This document shows, one piece after another, positions 19,502 to 28,110 of a stretch of 64,000 nucleotides of DNA. Origin of the DNA: Pelomonas cellulosilytica (GTDB lineage Bacteria > Pseudomonadota > Gammaproteobacteria > Burkholderiales > Burkholderiaceae_C). Position 1 is the first letter of the stretch. Each line of letters begins with the position of its first letter. The stretch is taken from the NCBI RefSeq assembly GCF_021353265.1, contig NZ_JAJTWU010000002.1, positions 124,001-188,000 of the forward strand, read 5' to 3'. A model generated the notes under the pieces. The model had not been told where the DNA came from. It saw nothing but the letters and a program-made list of their open reading frames with translations, and made no database searches. The translations under genes and the position numbers were made by a program.

Positions 19502-21522
19502 AGGCCTGGCTGCCGGCAGGCGTGCTGATCGTGGCCGGCCTGGCGCCGGGTTTCGCCATGGCCGCCGAGGGCGAGCATGCGGAGCACGCCGAGCTGGCCG
19601 CCCTCGTGCGCGATGCGTTCGAGGACCCCGCCGCCGCCCAGGCCGAACTGCAGCGCCGCTGGCCGCAGGACGCCACCCCGGCTCGTCTGGCGGCCTGGCG
19701 CCTCGTGCGCGGCCGGCTGCTGCTGGCCGCCGGCAAGGCGGACGCGGCCGATGCGGTGGCCGTCGAGCTGGCCGGGCAGCCTGAGGGCGTCGACCGCAGC
19801 TGGCTGCTGCGCGCCTTGCTGCAGGAGCAGGCGGGCAGGCCGGCCGGCACACTGGCCGAACGGGCGGTGGCCGGGCTGGAGGCGCGCTGCCGCGCCGCCG
19901 CGGTAGCCTGGCCCGACTGCGACTACCGCGCCGCCTGGGAGGGCCTGCGGCTGCTGCAGCGCGAGCAGGCGGGCCAGGGTGCCTACGTCGATGCCGAGGC
20001 CAGCGCGCGCCGCGGCCTGGCGCAGGCCCAGGCCGCGGGTGACCGCCACCTGACGGCGTTGAGCCGCGTCCAGCTCGCCCTGTTGCTGCAGGCGCAGGAC
20101 CAGACGGACGCTGGGCGTGCCGAGATCCGCGCCGCACTGGCCGAGGCCCAGGGTGACCCGGTCGCTGGTGCACGAGTGCGCAACTTCGAAGCGGCGTTCG
20201 AGCGCCGCGCGCAGAACGTCGCCGGGGCGCGCGCCGCGCTGGAGGCGGGCATCGCGCAGGCTGAGCAGGCGGGCGCGCCCCACCTCGCGGCGCTGCTGCG
20301 CTCCAATCTCGTGGATGCCTACATGCATCAGGGCCGGCTGGCCGAGGCGCAAGCCGCGGGTCGCCTGGCATTGCCGGTGCTGCAGCGGTTCGGTGACCGC
20401 GTCTACGAGCGCGGCCTGCACCACAACCTCGCCGTGGCCCATATCAAGCTGCATCAGTTCGACGCCGCCCGCCAGGAGCTGGCCCGTGTCGCCGACATCT
20501 CGCAGGATCCGGCGGAGCTGGTGTCGCGCGCCCGCGAACTGCGCGAGCTGGGTGATGCCTGGGCCGACGCGGGGCAGTACAAGGAGGCGCTAGCTGCCTT
20601 CCGCGACGAGCGCGAGCTGACGGCGCGCATCAACGAACGCAACCGCGCCAGTGCGCTGGAGGAACTGCGCCGCAAGTACGACACGGCCGCCCGCCAGCGT
20701 GACCTCGACCTGCTGGCCCGCGACGGCCAGATCAAGGACCGCCAGCTGGAGAACCGCCGGCTGGCACAGCGCGTGGGCCTAGCCGTCGGCGCGCTGCTGC
20801 TGCTGTCGCTGGCGCTGATCGGCGTCGTGCTGCTGCGCATGCGCCGGGCGCAGGCGCTGCTGTCGGCCAACCAGCGGCTGCTGCGCGCGCAGAGCGAACG
20901 CGACCCGCTGACCGACCTCTCCAACCGGCGACACTTCCTGGCCGTCATGGACCAGCGCGCCCGCACGGTTGGCGCGGACGGCTTCCGCGGCGCATTGCTA
21001 ATGATCGACATAGACCAGTTCAAGACTGTCAACGACCGGTACGGTCACGCCGCCGGCGATGCCGTCATCGTCGAGGTCGGTCGGCGCATCCGTGCGGCGG
21101 TGCGCGCCAGCGACCTCGTCGTGCGCTGGGGGGGCGAGGAGTTTCTCGTCTATGCGCCCGAGCTGCCCGGCGACGACCTGGCGCAGATGGCCGTGCGCGT
21201 GCTCGGCGGCATCGCTGGCTCCCTCATCACGACGGACGCTGGCACGCTGCGCGTCACGGCGTCCATCGGTTTTGCCAGCTTCCCGTTGGGCGACTCGGCC
21301 AGCCCCGGAGGTGCAGCGCTGCGCCTGCATTGGGAGCAGGCCGTCAACTGGGCCGACATGGCGCTCTACAAGGCAAAGGCCGAAGGCCGCAACCGAGCCA
21401 TCGGCATCGCCGCCGTCCAGGCGCCGGATGCCGACGCACTGACCGCCATGCTGCAGGACCTCGACGCTGCCTGCCTGAACGGCCAGGTGAAGCTCAACGT
21501 GCTGCAGGGGCCCGCCGCGTGA
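19498..21522 (+). CDS. TPR-containing membrane diguanylate cyclase
   Basis: 674 residues. A signal peptide (about residues 1-22) is followed by a periplasmic TPR-like region, a helix/coiled-coil, one membrane span (about residues 420-443) and a GGDEF domain. GGEEF is at 545-549 and the RxxD inhibitory site (RASD) at 536-539, both intact. The architecture matches the preceding gene, so the pair probably arose by duplication followed by strong divergence of the sensor part. ATGA overlap with the upstream gene and GTGA overlap with the downstream gene place it in one operon. Confidence 0.9.
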   Translation: MKAWLPAGVLIVAGLAPGFAMAAEGEHAEHAELAALVRDAFEDPAAAQAELQRRWPQDATPARLAAWRLVRGRLLLAAGKADAADAVAVELAGQPEGVDRSWLLRALLQEQAGRPAGTLAERAVAGLEARCRAAAVAWPDCDYRAAWEGLRLLQREQAGQGAYVDAEASARRGLAQAQAAGDRHLTALSRVQLALLLQAQDQTDAGRAEIRAALAEAQGDPVAGARVRNFEAAFERRAQNVAGARAALEAGIAQAEQAGAPHLAALLRSNLVDAYMHQGRLAEAQAAGRLALPVLQRFGDRVYERGLHHNLAVAHIKLHQFDAARQELARVADISQDPAELVSRARELRELGDAWADAGQYKEALAAFRDERELTARINERNRASALEELRRKYDTAARQRDLDLLARDGQIKDRQLENRRLAQRVGLAVGALLLLSLALIGVVLLRMRRAQALLSANQRLLRAQSERDPLTDLSNRRHFLAVMDQRARTVGADGFRGALLMIDIDQFKTVNDRYGHAAGDAVIVEVGRRIRAAVRASDLVVRWGGEEFLVYAPELPGDDLAQMAVRVLGGIAGSLITTDAGTLRVTASIGFASFPLGDSASPGGAALRLHWEQAVNWADMALYKAKAEGRNRAIGIAAVQAPDADALTAMLQDLDAACLNGQVKLNVLQGPAA

Positions 21523-22514
21523 AGCCGCTCGACCGCCGCAGCCTGCTGTGCTGGCTGGCCAGCGCCCCGGCGATGGCCCAGCCCGGCGCGCCCGCCTGGC
21601 CCAACCGGACGATGCGCATCGTCGTGCCCTACCCGGGCGGCGGCCCGGCCGAAATCGCCGCGCGGCTGCTCGCGCCGGAGCTGCAGCGCAGCCTGGGGCA
21701 GTTGGTGGCCGTGGACCTCAAGCCCGGCGCGGGAGGCAACATCGGCAGCGCCGAGGTCGCCGGCGCCACCGATGGTCACACGTTGCTGATGGGCGGTGTC
21801 GGCACGCATGTGCTGAACCCGCTGCTGTCGCGCCGCCTGCCCTACGACCCGGTGAAGGACTTCGCGCCGGTGGGCCTGCTGGCGACGGTGCCGCTGGTCG
21901 TCGTCGTCAACCCGGCGCTGGCGCAGGCCCAGGGCATCCGCCGGCTGGCCGATCTGGTCAGCGCCGCCACGAGCCAGCCGGGCCGGCTCAACATCGCCTC
22001 CGGTGGGAACGGCACCACCAGCCATCTCGCCGGCGAGCTGTTCAAGCGGGCGACGCAGACCTACATGCTGCACTTCCCGTACCGAAGCACGGTGTCGGCA
22101 CAGGAGGACGTCGTCGCCGGCAACATGGACCTGATGTTCGATGCGCTGCCGTCGGCGCTGCCGCTGATCCGCGCGGGCAAGCTCATGCCGCTGGCCGTCA
22201 CCAGCGCGCGGCGCAGTCCCAGCCTGCCTGACCTGCCCACGGTCGAGGAGGCGGGCGGTCCCGCTCTGAAGGGCTACGAGGCCAGCGCCTGGCTGGGCCT
22301 GTTCGCGCCCGCGCACCTGGCCGCCGACCCGCTGGCCCGGCTGCGCCGCGACACGCTGGCGGCGCTGGCCCATCCCATGCTGCGCGAGCGCATGACGGCC
22401 CGCGGACTGCTCGTGCAGGGCGGCGGCGCGTCGGAACTGGCCGCCCTCATCGAGGCCGAGACGACGAAATGGGCGCGCGTCGTCCAGTTGTCGGGCCTCA
22501 AGGTGGACCGCTAG
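21519..22514 (+). CDS. Bug family (TctC-like) tripartite tricarboxylate transporter substrate-binding protein
   Basis: 331 residues starting at a GTG that overlaps the cyclase stop (GTGA). A signal peptide covers about residues 1-20. The Bug hallmarks are present: RIVVPYPGGGP near residue 33, KPGAGGNIG near residue 67, and a C-terminal alpha-helical lobe. Bug proteins bind carboxylates and similar small solutes. No tctA or tctB membrane gene is nearby, so this is an orphan binder, possibly a sensor accessory for the cyclases with which it is co-translated. Confidence 0.92.
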   Translation: MKPLDRRSLLCWLASAPAMAQPGAPAWPNRTMRIVVPYPGGGPAEIAARLLAPELQRSLGQLVAVDLKPGAGGNIGSAEVAGATDGHTLLMGGVGTHVLNPLLSRRLPYDPVKDFAPVGLLATVPLVVVVNPALAQAQGIRRLADLVSAATSQPGRLNIASGGNGTTSHLAGELFKRATQTYMLHFPYRSTVSAQEDVVAGNMDLMFDALPSALPLIRAGKLMPLAVTSARRSPSLPDLPTVEEAGGPALKGYEASAWLGLFAPAHLAADPLARLRRDTLAALAHPMLRERMTARGLLVQGGGASELAALIEAETTKWARVVQLSGLKVDR

Positions 22515-22516
22515 GC

Positions 22517-24199
22517 ATGGCGCCGCCGCGACGCGGTGACATGACGTCGACCTGGCGGTCCGACCTGATGGCCGGCGCGGTCGTCGCCGTACTGCTGGTG
22601 CCGCAGAGCCTGGCGTACGCGATGCTCGCCGGCCTGCCGCCGCAGGCCGGCCTGTACGCCAGCCTGCTGCCGCTGCTGGCCTACGCCGTGTTCGGCTCCA
22701 GCCCGGTGCTGGGCCTGGGCCCGGCGGCGGTGCTGGCGCTGATGATCACGCAGGCGCTGGCGGGGCTGCCGCCGGGCGTGACGCCCGAGGCCGGGGCGCT
22801 GGTGCTGGCCGCCGAGGTGGGCGCGCTGCTGGGGCTGGCGGCGCTGCTGCGGCTGGATGCGTTGTCCAGCCTGCTGTCGGTGCCGGCGCTGCGCGGCTTC
22901 GAGAGTGGGGCGACGCTGATGATCGCGGCGGGCCAGCTGCCGGTGCTGCTGGGCAGCACGGCGAGCGGCTCGACGTTGCCGACGCTGGCCCAGTCGGCGC
23001 TGCACGGCGGCTGGCAGCCGGTGAGCGCAGCCTGGGGCGGCGTGGCCATCATGCTGCTGATGGCCTCACGGCGCGGCGGCCGGCAGCTCGCGCGGCTGGC
23101 ACCGCTGGCACTTCTGGTCGCGGCGATGGCGGTGTCCGCGTTCACGCCGTTGGCCGGCGGCGTGGCGCAGGTGGGCGCGCTGCCGGCACTGTCGCTGCCG
23201 CTGGCCTGGCCGTTATGGGACGCAGCACTGTGGCGGCAGCTGCTGCCCTCGGCCGCGCTGATCGGGCTGATGACCTTCGTCACGAGCCTGGCGGTGTCGG
23301 AATCACTGGCGCAGCGGCGGGGCGAGAAGCTGCTGCCCGCCGCCGAGCTGCGCGGCCTGGCCGCGGCCAACATGGTGGCCGGCGTCAGCGGCGGCATGCC
23401 GGTGGCCGGCAGCTTCTCGCGCAGCATCCTGCTGCACGAGGCGGGCGCGCGGTCGCGTTGGGCGCTGGTCTTCGTGGCGGCCTTCATGGCGCTGGCGCTG
23501 CTGCTGCTGGCCGGGCCGCTGGCCCACCTGCCCAAGCCGGTGCTGGCGGCCACCATCGTCGTCGCCGTGCTGGGCGGTTTCACAGCCCGCCACTACGTCG
23601 AGGCCTGGCGCTATGCACGCGCCGAAGGCCTGTTGATGGTGGCCGTCACGGCGGCGGTGCTGCTGTGGAGCGTCGGCGCGGCGCTGGCGATGGGCGTCGT
23701 CGGCTCCGTCGCGCTGCTGATCCGGCGCACGGCGCAGCCGCACGTGGCGCGCGTCGGCCGCGTCCCGGGCACGCAGCATTACCGCAATGTCGAGCGCTAC
23801 GCCGTGGAATGTCAGCCCGACGTCGTCGGCCTGCGCATCGACGAGAGCCTGGTGTTCACGAACGCGCGCGGCCTGGTGGACGCCGTGCTGGAGCGCGTGC
23901 GCGAACACCGAGTGCTGCTGGGCGAACCGCAGCGCGTGCTGCTGCTGATGGGGCCGGTCAACCACATCGACATGTCCGGCCTGGTGGCGCTGCAGGAGCT
24001 GCGCGCCGCGCTGGCCGCCGAGGGGATTCGGCTGGAGTTCTCGGAAGTCAAAGGGCCCGTGCTGGACCGGCTGCGCGCCGTCGGCTGGCTGGAGCGGCAG
24101 GATGTGTCGCTCTACCTCAGCCACCATGAGGGCGTCCAGGCCGGTGCCCATGCCCTGCGCCCGAGCCAGGCCGACCACGACGCCCCGGGGCAGCTTTAA
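22517..24199 (+). CDS. SulP family anion transporter with STAS domain
   Basis: 560 residues. The first 400 or so form 10-12 membrane helices of the SulP/SLC26 type, with LVPQSLAYAMLAGLPPQAGLY close to the N-terminus. A cytoplasmic STAS domain occupies about residues 425-540, with the NHIDMSGL phosphoacceptor-like loop. Members carry sulfate, bicarbonate or other anions; the substrate is not predictable here. The ATG at 22517 lies two bases after the Bug stop; an ATG at 22541 is an alternative start. Confidence 0.92.
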   Translation: MAPPRRGDMTSTWRSDLMAGAVVAVLLVPQSLAYAMLAGLPPQAGLYASLLPLLAYAVFGSSPVLGLGPAAVLALMITQALAGLPPGVTPEAGALVLAAEVGALLGLAALLRLDALSSLLSVPALRGFESGATLMIAAGQLPVLLGSTASGSTLPTLAQSALHGGWQPVSAAWGGVAIMLLMASRRGGRQLARLAPLALLVAAMAVSAFTPLAGGVAQVGALPALSLPLAWPLWDAALWRQLLPSAALIGLMTFVTSLAVSESLAQRRGEKLLPAAELRGLAAANMVAGVSGGMPVAGSFSRSILLHEAGARSRWALVFVAAFMALALLLLAGPLAHLPKPVLAATIVVAVLGGFTARHYVEAWRYARAEGLLMVAVTAAVLLWSVGAALAMGVVGSVALLIRRTAQPHVARVGRVPGTQHYRNVERYAVECQPDVVGLRIDESLVFTNARGLVDAVLERVREHRVLLGEPQRVLLLMGPVNHIDMSGLVALQELRAALAAEGIRLEFSEVKGPVLDRLRAVGWLERQDVSLYLSHHEGVQAGAHALRPSQADHDAPGQL

Positions 24200-24244
24200 T
24201 CCGCTTCTGCTACCGTCTCGGCCCAACCCGCGCGCCTAGACGCC

Positions 24245-25738
24245 ATGAATGATCAAGAGACCCTGCTCGGCATCCGCCGTGGCATCGAGAAGGAAAGCCT
24301 GCGCGCCCTGTCCGGCGGCGGACTGGCGCTGACCCCCCATCCGCTGGCCCTGGGCTCGGCGCTGACGCACCCGCACATCACGACCGACTACAGCGAATCG
24401 CAGCTGGAGCTGATCACCGGCGTGCATGCCGGTGTCGATGACGTGCTGGGCGAGCTGACCGAGATCCACCAGGCCGTCTACCGGGCGCTGGCCGACGAGC
24501 GGCTGTGGGTCAGCTCCATGCCTTGCGAGCTGCCAGCCGACGAGACCATTCCCATCGCCCGCTACGGCAGTAGCAATGTTGCTCGCGCCAAGAGCGTGTA
24601 CCGGGTGGGCCTGGGCCAGCGCTATGGCCGGCGCATGCAGACGATCTCGGGCATCCACTACAACTGGTCGCTGCCGGGCGTGTCGACGGAGGGCTATTTC
24701 GGCGCCATCCGCAACTTCCGCCGCGACGGCTGGCTGCTGCTGTACCTGTTCGGCGCCAGCCCGGCGCTGTGCGACAGTTTCGTGCACGACCGTGACCACG
24801 GATTGCAGCGCCTGGCCGACCACACGCTGTACCTGCCGCATGCCACGTCGCTGCGCATGGGGCGCCTCGGCTACCAGAGCGACGCGCAGGCCAGCATTGC
24901 CGTCAGCTACAACTGCCTGGAAAGCTACGCCGCGTCGCTGCAGGAGGCGCTCTCTCGCCCGTACCCGGCCTACGAGGCCATCGGCGTGCAGACGCCCGGC
25001 GGCGACTACCAGCAGCTGTCCACCAGCCTGCTGCAGATCGAGAACGAGTTCTACAGCACCATCCGCGCCAAGCGTGTGATCCGCTCGGGCGAGCGCCCGC
25101 TGCACGCGCTGCGCGAGCGGGGCGTCGAGTACATCGAGGTGCGGCTGATGGACCTGGACCCGTTCGAGCCGGTGGGCATCGGTGCCGACGCCATCCGCGT
25201 GCTGGACGCATTCCTGCTGCACTGCCTGCAAAGCCCCAGCCCCGAGGACACGCCGGACGAGATCGCCGCCAATGCCCGCAACCAGCACCGCGTCGCCGCA
25301 CGCGGCCGCGAGCCGGGGCTGGTGCTTGAGCACTGGCAGCGCGGCGACCGGTCATTGGCCGAGTGGGCGCGGGAGATCCTGGCCGGCTGTGCGGCGCAGG
25401 CGAAGGCGCTGGATGCGGCCCATGGCGGCACGGCCTACACCGAGGCGCTGCGCCGCGTGGCCGAGCGGCTGGACCACCCCGAGCTGTGCCCGTCGGCCCG
25501 CGTGCTGGCCGTCATGGCCCAGGACTTCGGCCACAGCCACGTCCGCTTCATCCGCCACCAGAGCGATGCGACACGGGCCGCGCTGCTGGCGCTGCCGTTC
25601 CCGGAGGGGCTGCAGCAACGCTTCGAGCGGCTGGCCGCGGAGTCGCTGGCCGAGCAGGCGCGCATCGAGGCCGCCGACTCGATGGACTTCGAGGCCTTCC
25701 GGCGGCACTACATCGCGCCCGAGCGGATGGCGGTCTAG
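24245..25738 (+). CDS. gshA: Glutamate--cysteine ligase, type 1
   Basis: 497 residues. It joins glutamate and cysteine with ATP in the first step of glutathione synthesis. The family landmarks are GIEKESLR near residue 13, TTDYSESQLELIT near 47, and the ISGIHYNWSLP segment near 136. Length and layout match the proteobacterial GshA family (E. coli 518 residues). The ATG at 24245 lies 45 bases after the SulP gene. It could be read from that operon or its own promoter. The two ends (GshA stop and the MHYT gene stop) are convergent, 21 bases apart. Confidence 0.97.
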   Translation: MNDQETLLGIRRGIEKESLRALSGGGLALTPHPLALGSALTHPHITTDYSESQLELITGVHAGVDDVLGELTEIHQAVYRALADERLWVSSMPCELPADETIPIARYGSSNVARAKSVYRVGLGQRYGRRMQTISGIHYNWSLPGVSTEGYFGAIRNFRRDGWLLLYLFGASPALCDSFVHDRDHGLQRLADHTLYLPHATSLRMGRLGYQSDAQASIAVSYNCLESYAASLQEALSRPYPAYEAIGVQTPGGDYQQLSTSLLQIENEFYSTIRAKRVIRSGERPLHALRERGVEYIEVRLMDLDPFEPVGIGADAIRVLDAFLLHCLQSPSPEDTPDEIAANARNQHRVAARGREPGLVLEHWQRGDRSLAEWAREILAGCAAQAKALDAAHGGTAYTEALRRVAERLDHPELCPSARVLAVMAQDFGHSHVRFIRHQSDATRAALLALPFPEGLQQRFERLAAESLAEQARIEAADSMDFEAFRRHYIAPERMAV

Positions 25739-25759
25739 GAGTCGGTGCGGCAGAGGCGT

Positions 25760-27898
25760 TCACGCCTCGGCCGGCGCGGTCTCGCAGCCACGGGGCGCCT
25801 GCGAGCGCCGCGCCCAATGCACCAGCTCCGCCGCCGGCATCGGTCGCGCGAACAAATAGCCCTGCAGCTTGTCGCAGCGCTTGGCGCGCAGCTCGGCGGC
25901 CTGGCCCGTCGTCTCCACACCCTCGGCCACCACTTCCAGGCCCAGCGCATGGGCCAGTTCGATGACGGCCTTGACGATGGCGCGTGCGTCGGCGCTTGTC
26001 TCCAGGTCCTGGATGAAGCTACGGTCGATCTTCAGCTGCGACACCGGCAGACGGCGCAGGTAGGACAGGCTGGAATAGCCGGTGCCGAAGTCGTCGATGG
26101 ACAGGCTCACGCCCAGCGCACCGAGGCGCTGCAGCGTGCGCTCGGTGGCGCCAGCATCTTCCATCGCGACCGACTCGGTGATCTCCAGGCTCAGCTGCGA
26201 GGCGTCCATGCCGTTGCGCTGCAGCGCGTGCTGGAGCCGCTGCAGCAAGGCCTCGGGCTGGCGCAGCTGCTGCACCGAGAGGTTGATGGCGACGCGCAGC
26301 CGCAGGCCCTGGTCGCGCCACTCGGCCACCTGGCGGCAGGCCTCGTCGATGACCCAGTCGCCCAGCGCGATGATGATGCCGAAGCGCTCCGCCACCGGGA
26401 TGAACGTGGCGGGGCCAATGGCGCCGCGCTTGGGGTGCTGCCAGCGCAGCAGCGCCTCCACGCCGAGTACGCGCTGCGTGTCGCCGGCCACCTTGGGCTG
26501 GTAGTGCAGGCTCAGCTGGCCGGCGCCGCCGTCTTCCAGCGCGGCGCGCAGGTCGCGGGCCAGCTCCAGCTGGTCGCGCACGCCGTCTTGCATGTGAGCT
26601 TCGAAGAAGGCAAACCCGTTGCCGCCGCCGCGCTTGACGGCCTGGGCGGCTGAATCCGCCTGGGCGATCAGTGCGCGGCCCGGCAACTGCTCGCGCTGGC
26701 TCAGCGCGATGCCGATGGAGGCCGACAGCCGCAGCGGCTGGCTGCCTTCGCCCACGCTGATGGACATCGGCTGGCCCAGGCAGTCCAGCAGCCGCTGCGC
26801 CACCTGGGCCAGCGTGGCTTCGGGCGTGTCGCCTTCCAGCAGCAGCACGAACTCGTCGGCGCCCAGTCGGGCGAGCGTGTCGTGGCCGCGCGCCTGGGCC
26901 TGCAGTCGCCGGGCCACCTCGCAGAGCACGGCGTCGCCGGCGGCATGGCCAAAGGCCTCGTTGACGGGCTTGAATCCGTCCAGGTTCAACATCAGCACCG
27001 TCAGTCCGGCGCCGTCGCGGCGACCGCGGGCGAGGGCGTGGCTGATGCGGTCGTCCAGCAGCTGGCGGTTGGCCAGGCCGGTCAGCGGATCGCGCAGCGC
27101 CTGCTCGGCCAGTTCGGTCGTGGCCGCCTGCAGCGACTGCTGCAGCCGCAGTGCGCGGCGGCGCAGCGTGGCGTCCAGGCGCGAGGTGCCGAGCGTCAGC
27201 AGCAGCAGGGCCAGCGCGGCGCTGCCGACGAGGCTGGTGAGGTTGTCGCCGCGCAGCGCATTGGCGCTCAGGCAGACGCTGCCGTCGGCGATGCCGGCCG
27301 CGGCCATGCCGGTGTAGTGCATGCCGGTCACGGCGGCGCCCATCACCAGGGCTGCGGCCCCCTGGCCCCAGCGCGCCTGGGCGGCGCTCAGGCGGCGCAG
27401 CCAGAAGAAGATCCACAGCGCCGCCGCTGCCGCGCCGGTGGCCACGCCGGCGGACGCCGCGACCAGGCCCCAGCGCCAGTGGATGCCGGGCGACAGCACC
27501 AGCGCCGCCATGCCGATGTAGTGCATCGCGCAGATGCCGGCACCCATGCTGGCGGCCCCGAGCGTCAGCCGGCTGGCGGTCAGTTGGTCCTCGGCCGCCA
27601 CGCGCAGTGCGATGGCCGAAACGGCCACGGCGGCCAGCCAGCTCAGCGCGGTGATCGTGGCGTCGTAGCCGACGGCGAACGGCAGCCGCAGCGCCAGCAT
27701 GCCGACGAAATGCATCGCCCAGATGCCGCTGCCCATGGACAGCGAGCCGGCGGCCCACCAGACCCGGGCGCTCGCGGCGTCCGGCGTCCTCACGCGCTGG
27801 GCGAGGTCCAGCGCCACGAACGACGCGAACACAGCGGTGAGGTAGGAGAGCACGACGACGCCGGGGTCGAAGCGTAGCGCGAGGTCGGCAACGGGCAT
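25760..27898 (-). CDS. MHYT-GGDEF-EAL c-di-GMP signalling protein
   Basis: 712 residues. The N-terminal MHYT membrane sensor (about residues 10-235) shows repeated MHF/MHY-G-M motifs such as [16 protein letters not shown] and GMHYTGM, thought to bind copper and sense a gas or redox signal. The GGDEF domain has GADEF at 346-350 in place of GGDEF, so cyclase activity is doubtful. The EAL domain keeps EALLRW (481-486), DDFGTGYSS and KIDRSFI, so phosphodiesterase activity is likely. Overall it may lower c-di-GMP, opposing the nearby cyclases. Confidence 0.94.
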   Translation of the reverse strand: MPVADLALRFDPGVVVLSYLTAVFASFVALDLAQRVRTPDAASARVWWAAGSLSMGSGIWAMHFVGMLALRLPFAVGYDATITALSWLAAVAVSAIALRVAAEDQLTASRLTLGAASMGAGICAMHYIGMAALVLSPGIHWRWGLVAASAGVATGAAAAALWIFFWLRRLSAAQARWGQGAAALVMGAAVTGMHYTGMAAAGIADGSVCLSANALRGDNLTSLVGSAALALLLLTLGTSRLDATLRRRALRLQQSLQAATTELAEQALRDPLTGLANRQLLDDRISHALARGRRDGAGLTVLMLNLDGFKPVNEAFGHAAGDAVLCEVARRLQAQARGHDTLARLGADEFVLLLEGDTPEATLAQVAQRLLDCLGQPMSISVGEGSQPLRLSASIGIALSQREQLPGRALIAQADSAAQAVKRGGGNGFAFFEAHMQDGVRDQLELARDLRAALEDGGAGQLSLHYQPKVAGDTQRVLGVEALLRWQHPKRGAIGPATFIPVAERFGIIIALGDWVIDEACRQVAEWRDQGLRLRVAINLSVQQLRQPEALLQRLQHALQRNGMDASQLSLEITESVAMEDAGATERTLQRLGALGVSLSIDDFGTGYSSLSYLRRLPVSQLKIDRSFIQDLETSADARAIVKAVIELAHALGLEVVAEGVETTGQAAELRAKRCDKLQGYLFARPMPAAELVHWARRSQAPRGCETAPAEA

Positions 27899-27985
27899 CG
27901 TTTCAGTATGGGGTGGAACCGCTGGCCTGGTGCGTTATGTCAGTCCAGCGGATGCGGCAGCGTTCACGGCCGACGTGAGCGCAAC

Positions 27986-28022
27986 AAAAAAAAAGAGACC
28001 CGGTCAGCTCGCTGCCGGGTCT
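27986..28022 (-). terminator. Intrinsic terminator of the 28111-30360 gene
   Basis: Read on the minus strand, AGACCCGG (28022-28015) pairs with CCGGGTCT (28003-27996) around an 11-base loop, followed within a few bases by nine consecutive T (27994-27986). This is a textbook Rho-independent terminator. It lies between the stop of the sensor-GGDEF gene at 28111 and the start of the MHYT gene at 27898, so these two genes are separate transcription units. Confidence 0.88.
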
Positions 28023-28056
28023 GCAAACCCTCACGAGGAGGGCGTCGTTGGGAGTC

Positions 28057-28087
28057 ACCACTGTAGGCGCCGGCACGCCGCAGTGGT
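28057..28087. repeat. Two-tier hairpin downstream of the sensor-GGDEF gene
   Basis: ACCACTG (28057-28063) pairs with CAGTGGT (28081-28087), and inside it GGCG pairs with CGCC around a CCGGCA loop. No T-run follows, so it is not itself a classic terminator. It lies just before the intrinsic terminator in the direction of minus-strand transcription and could protect the 3' end of that messenger. Confidence 0.45.
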
Positions 28088-28110
28088 CGGCACTATTCAC
28101 CGTGGCTACT

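Noticed and set aside
27986-27994. Nine-base A run as a slippage or frameshift site.
   Set aside because: It is intergenic and fits as the T-run of a minus-strand terminator.
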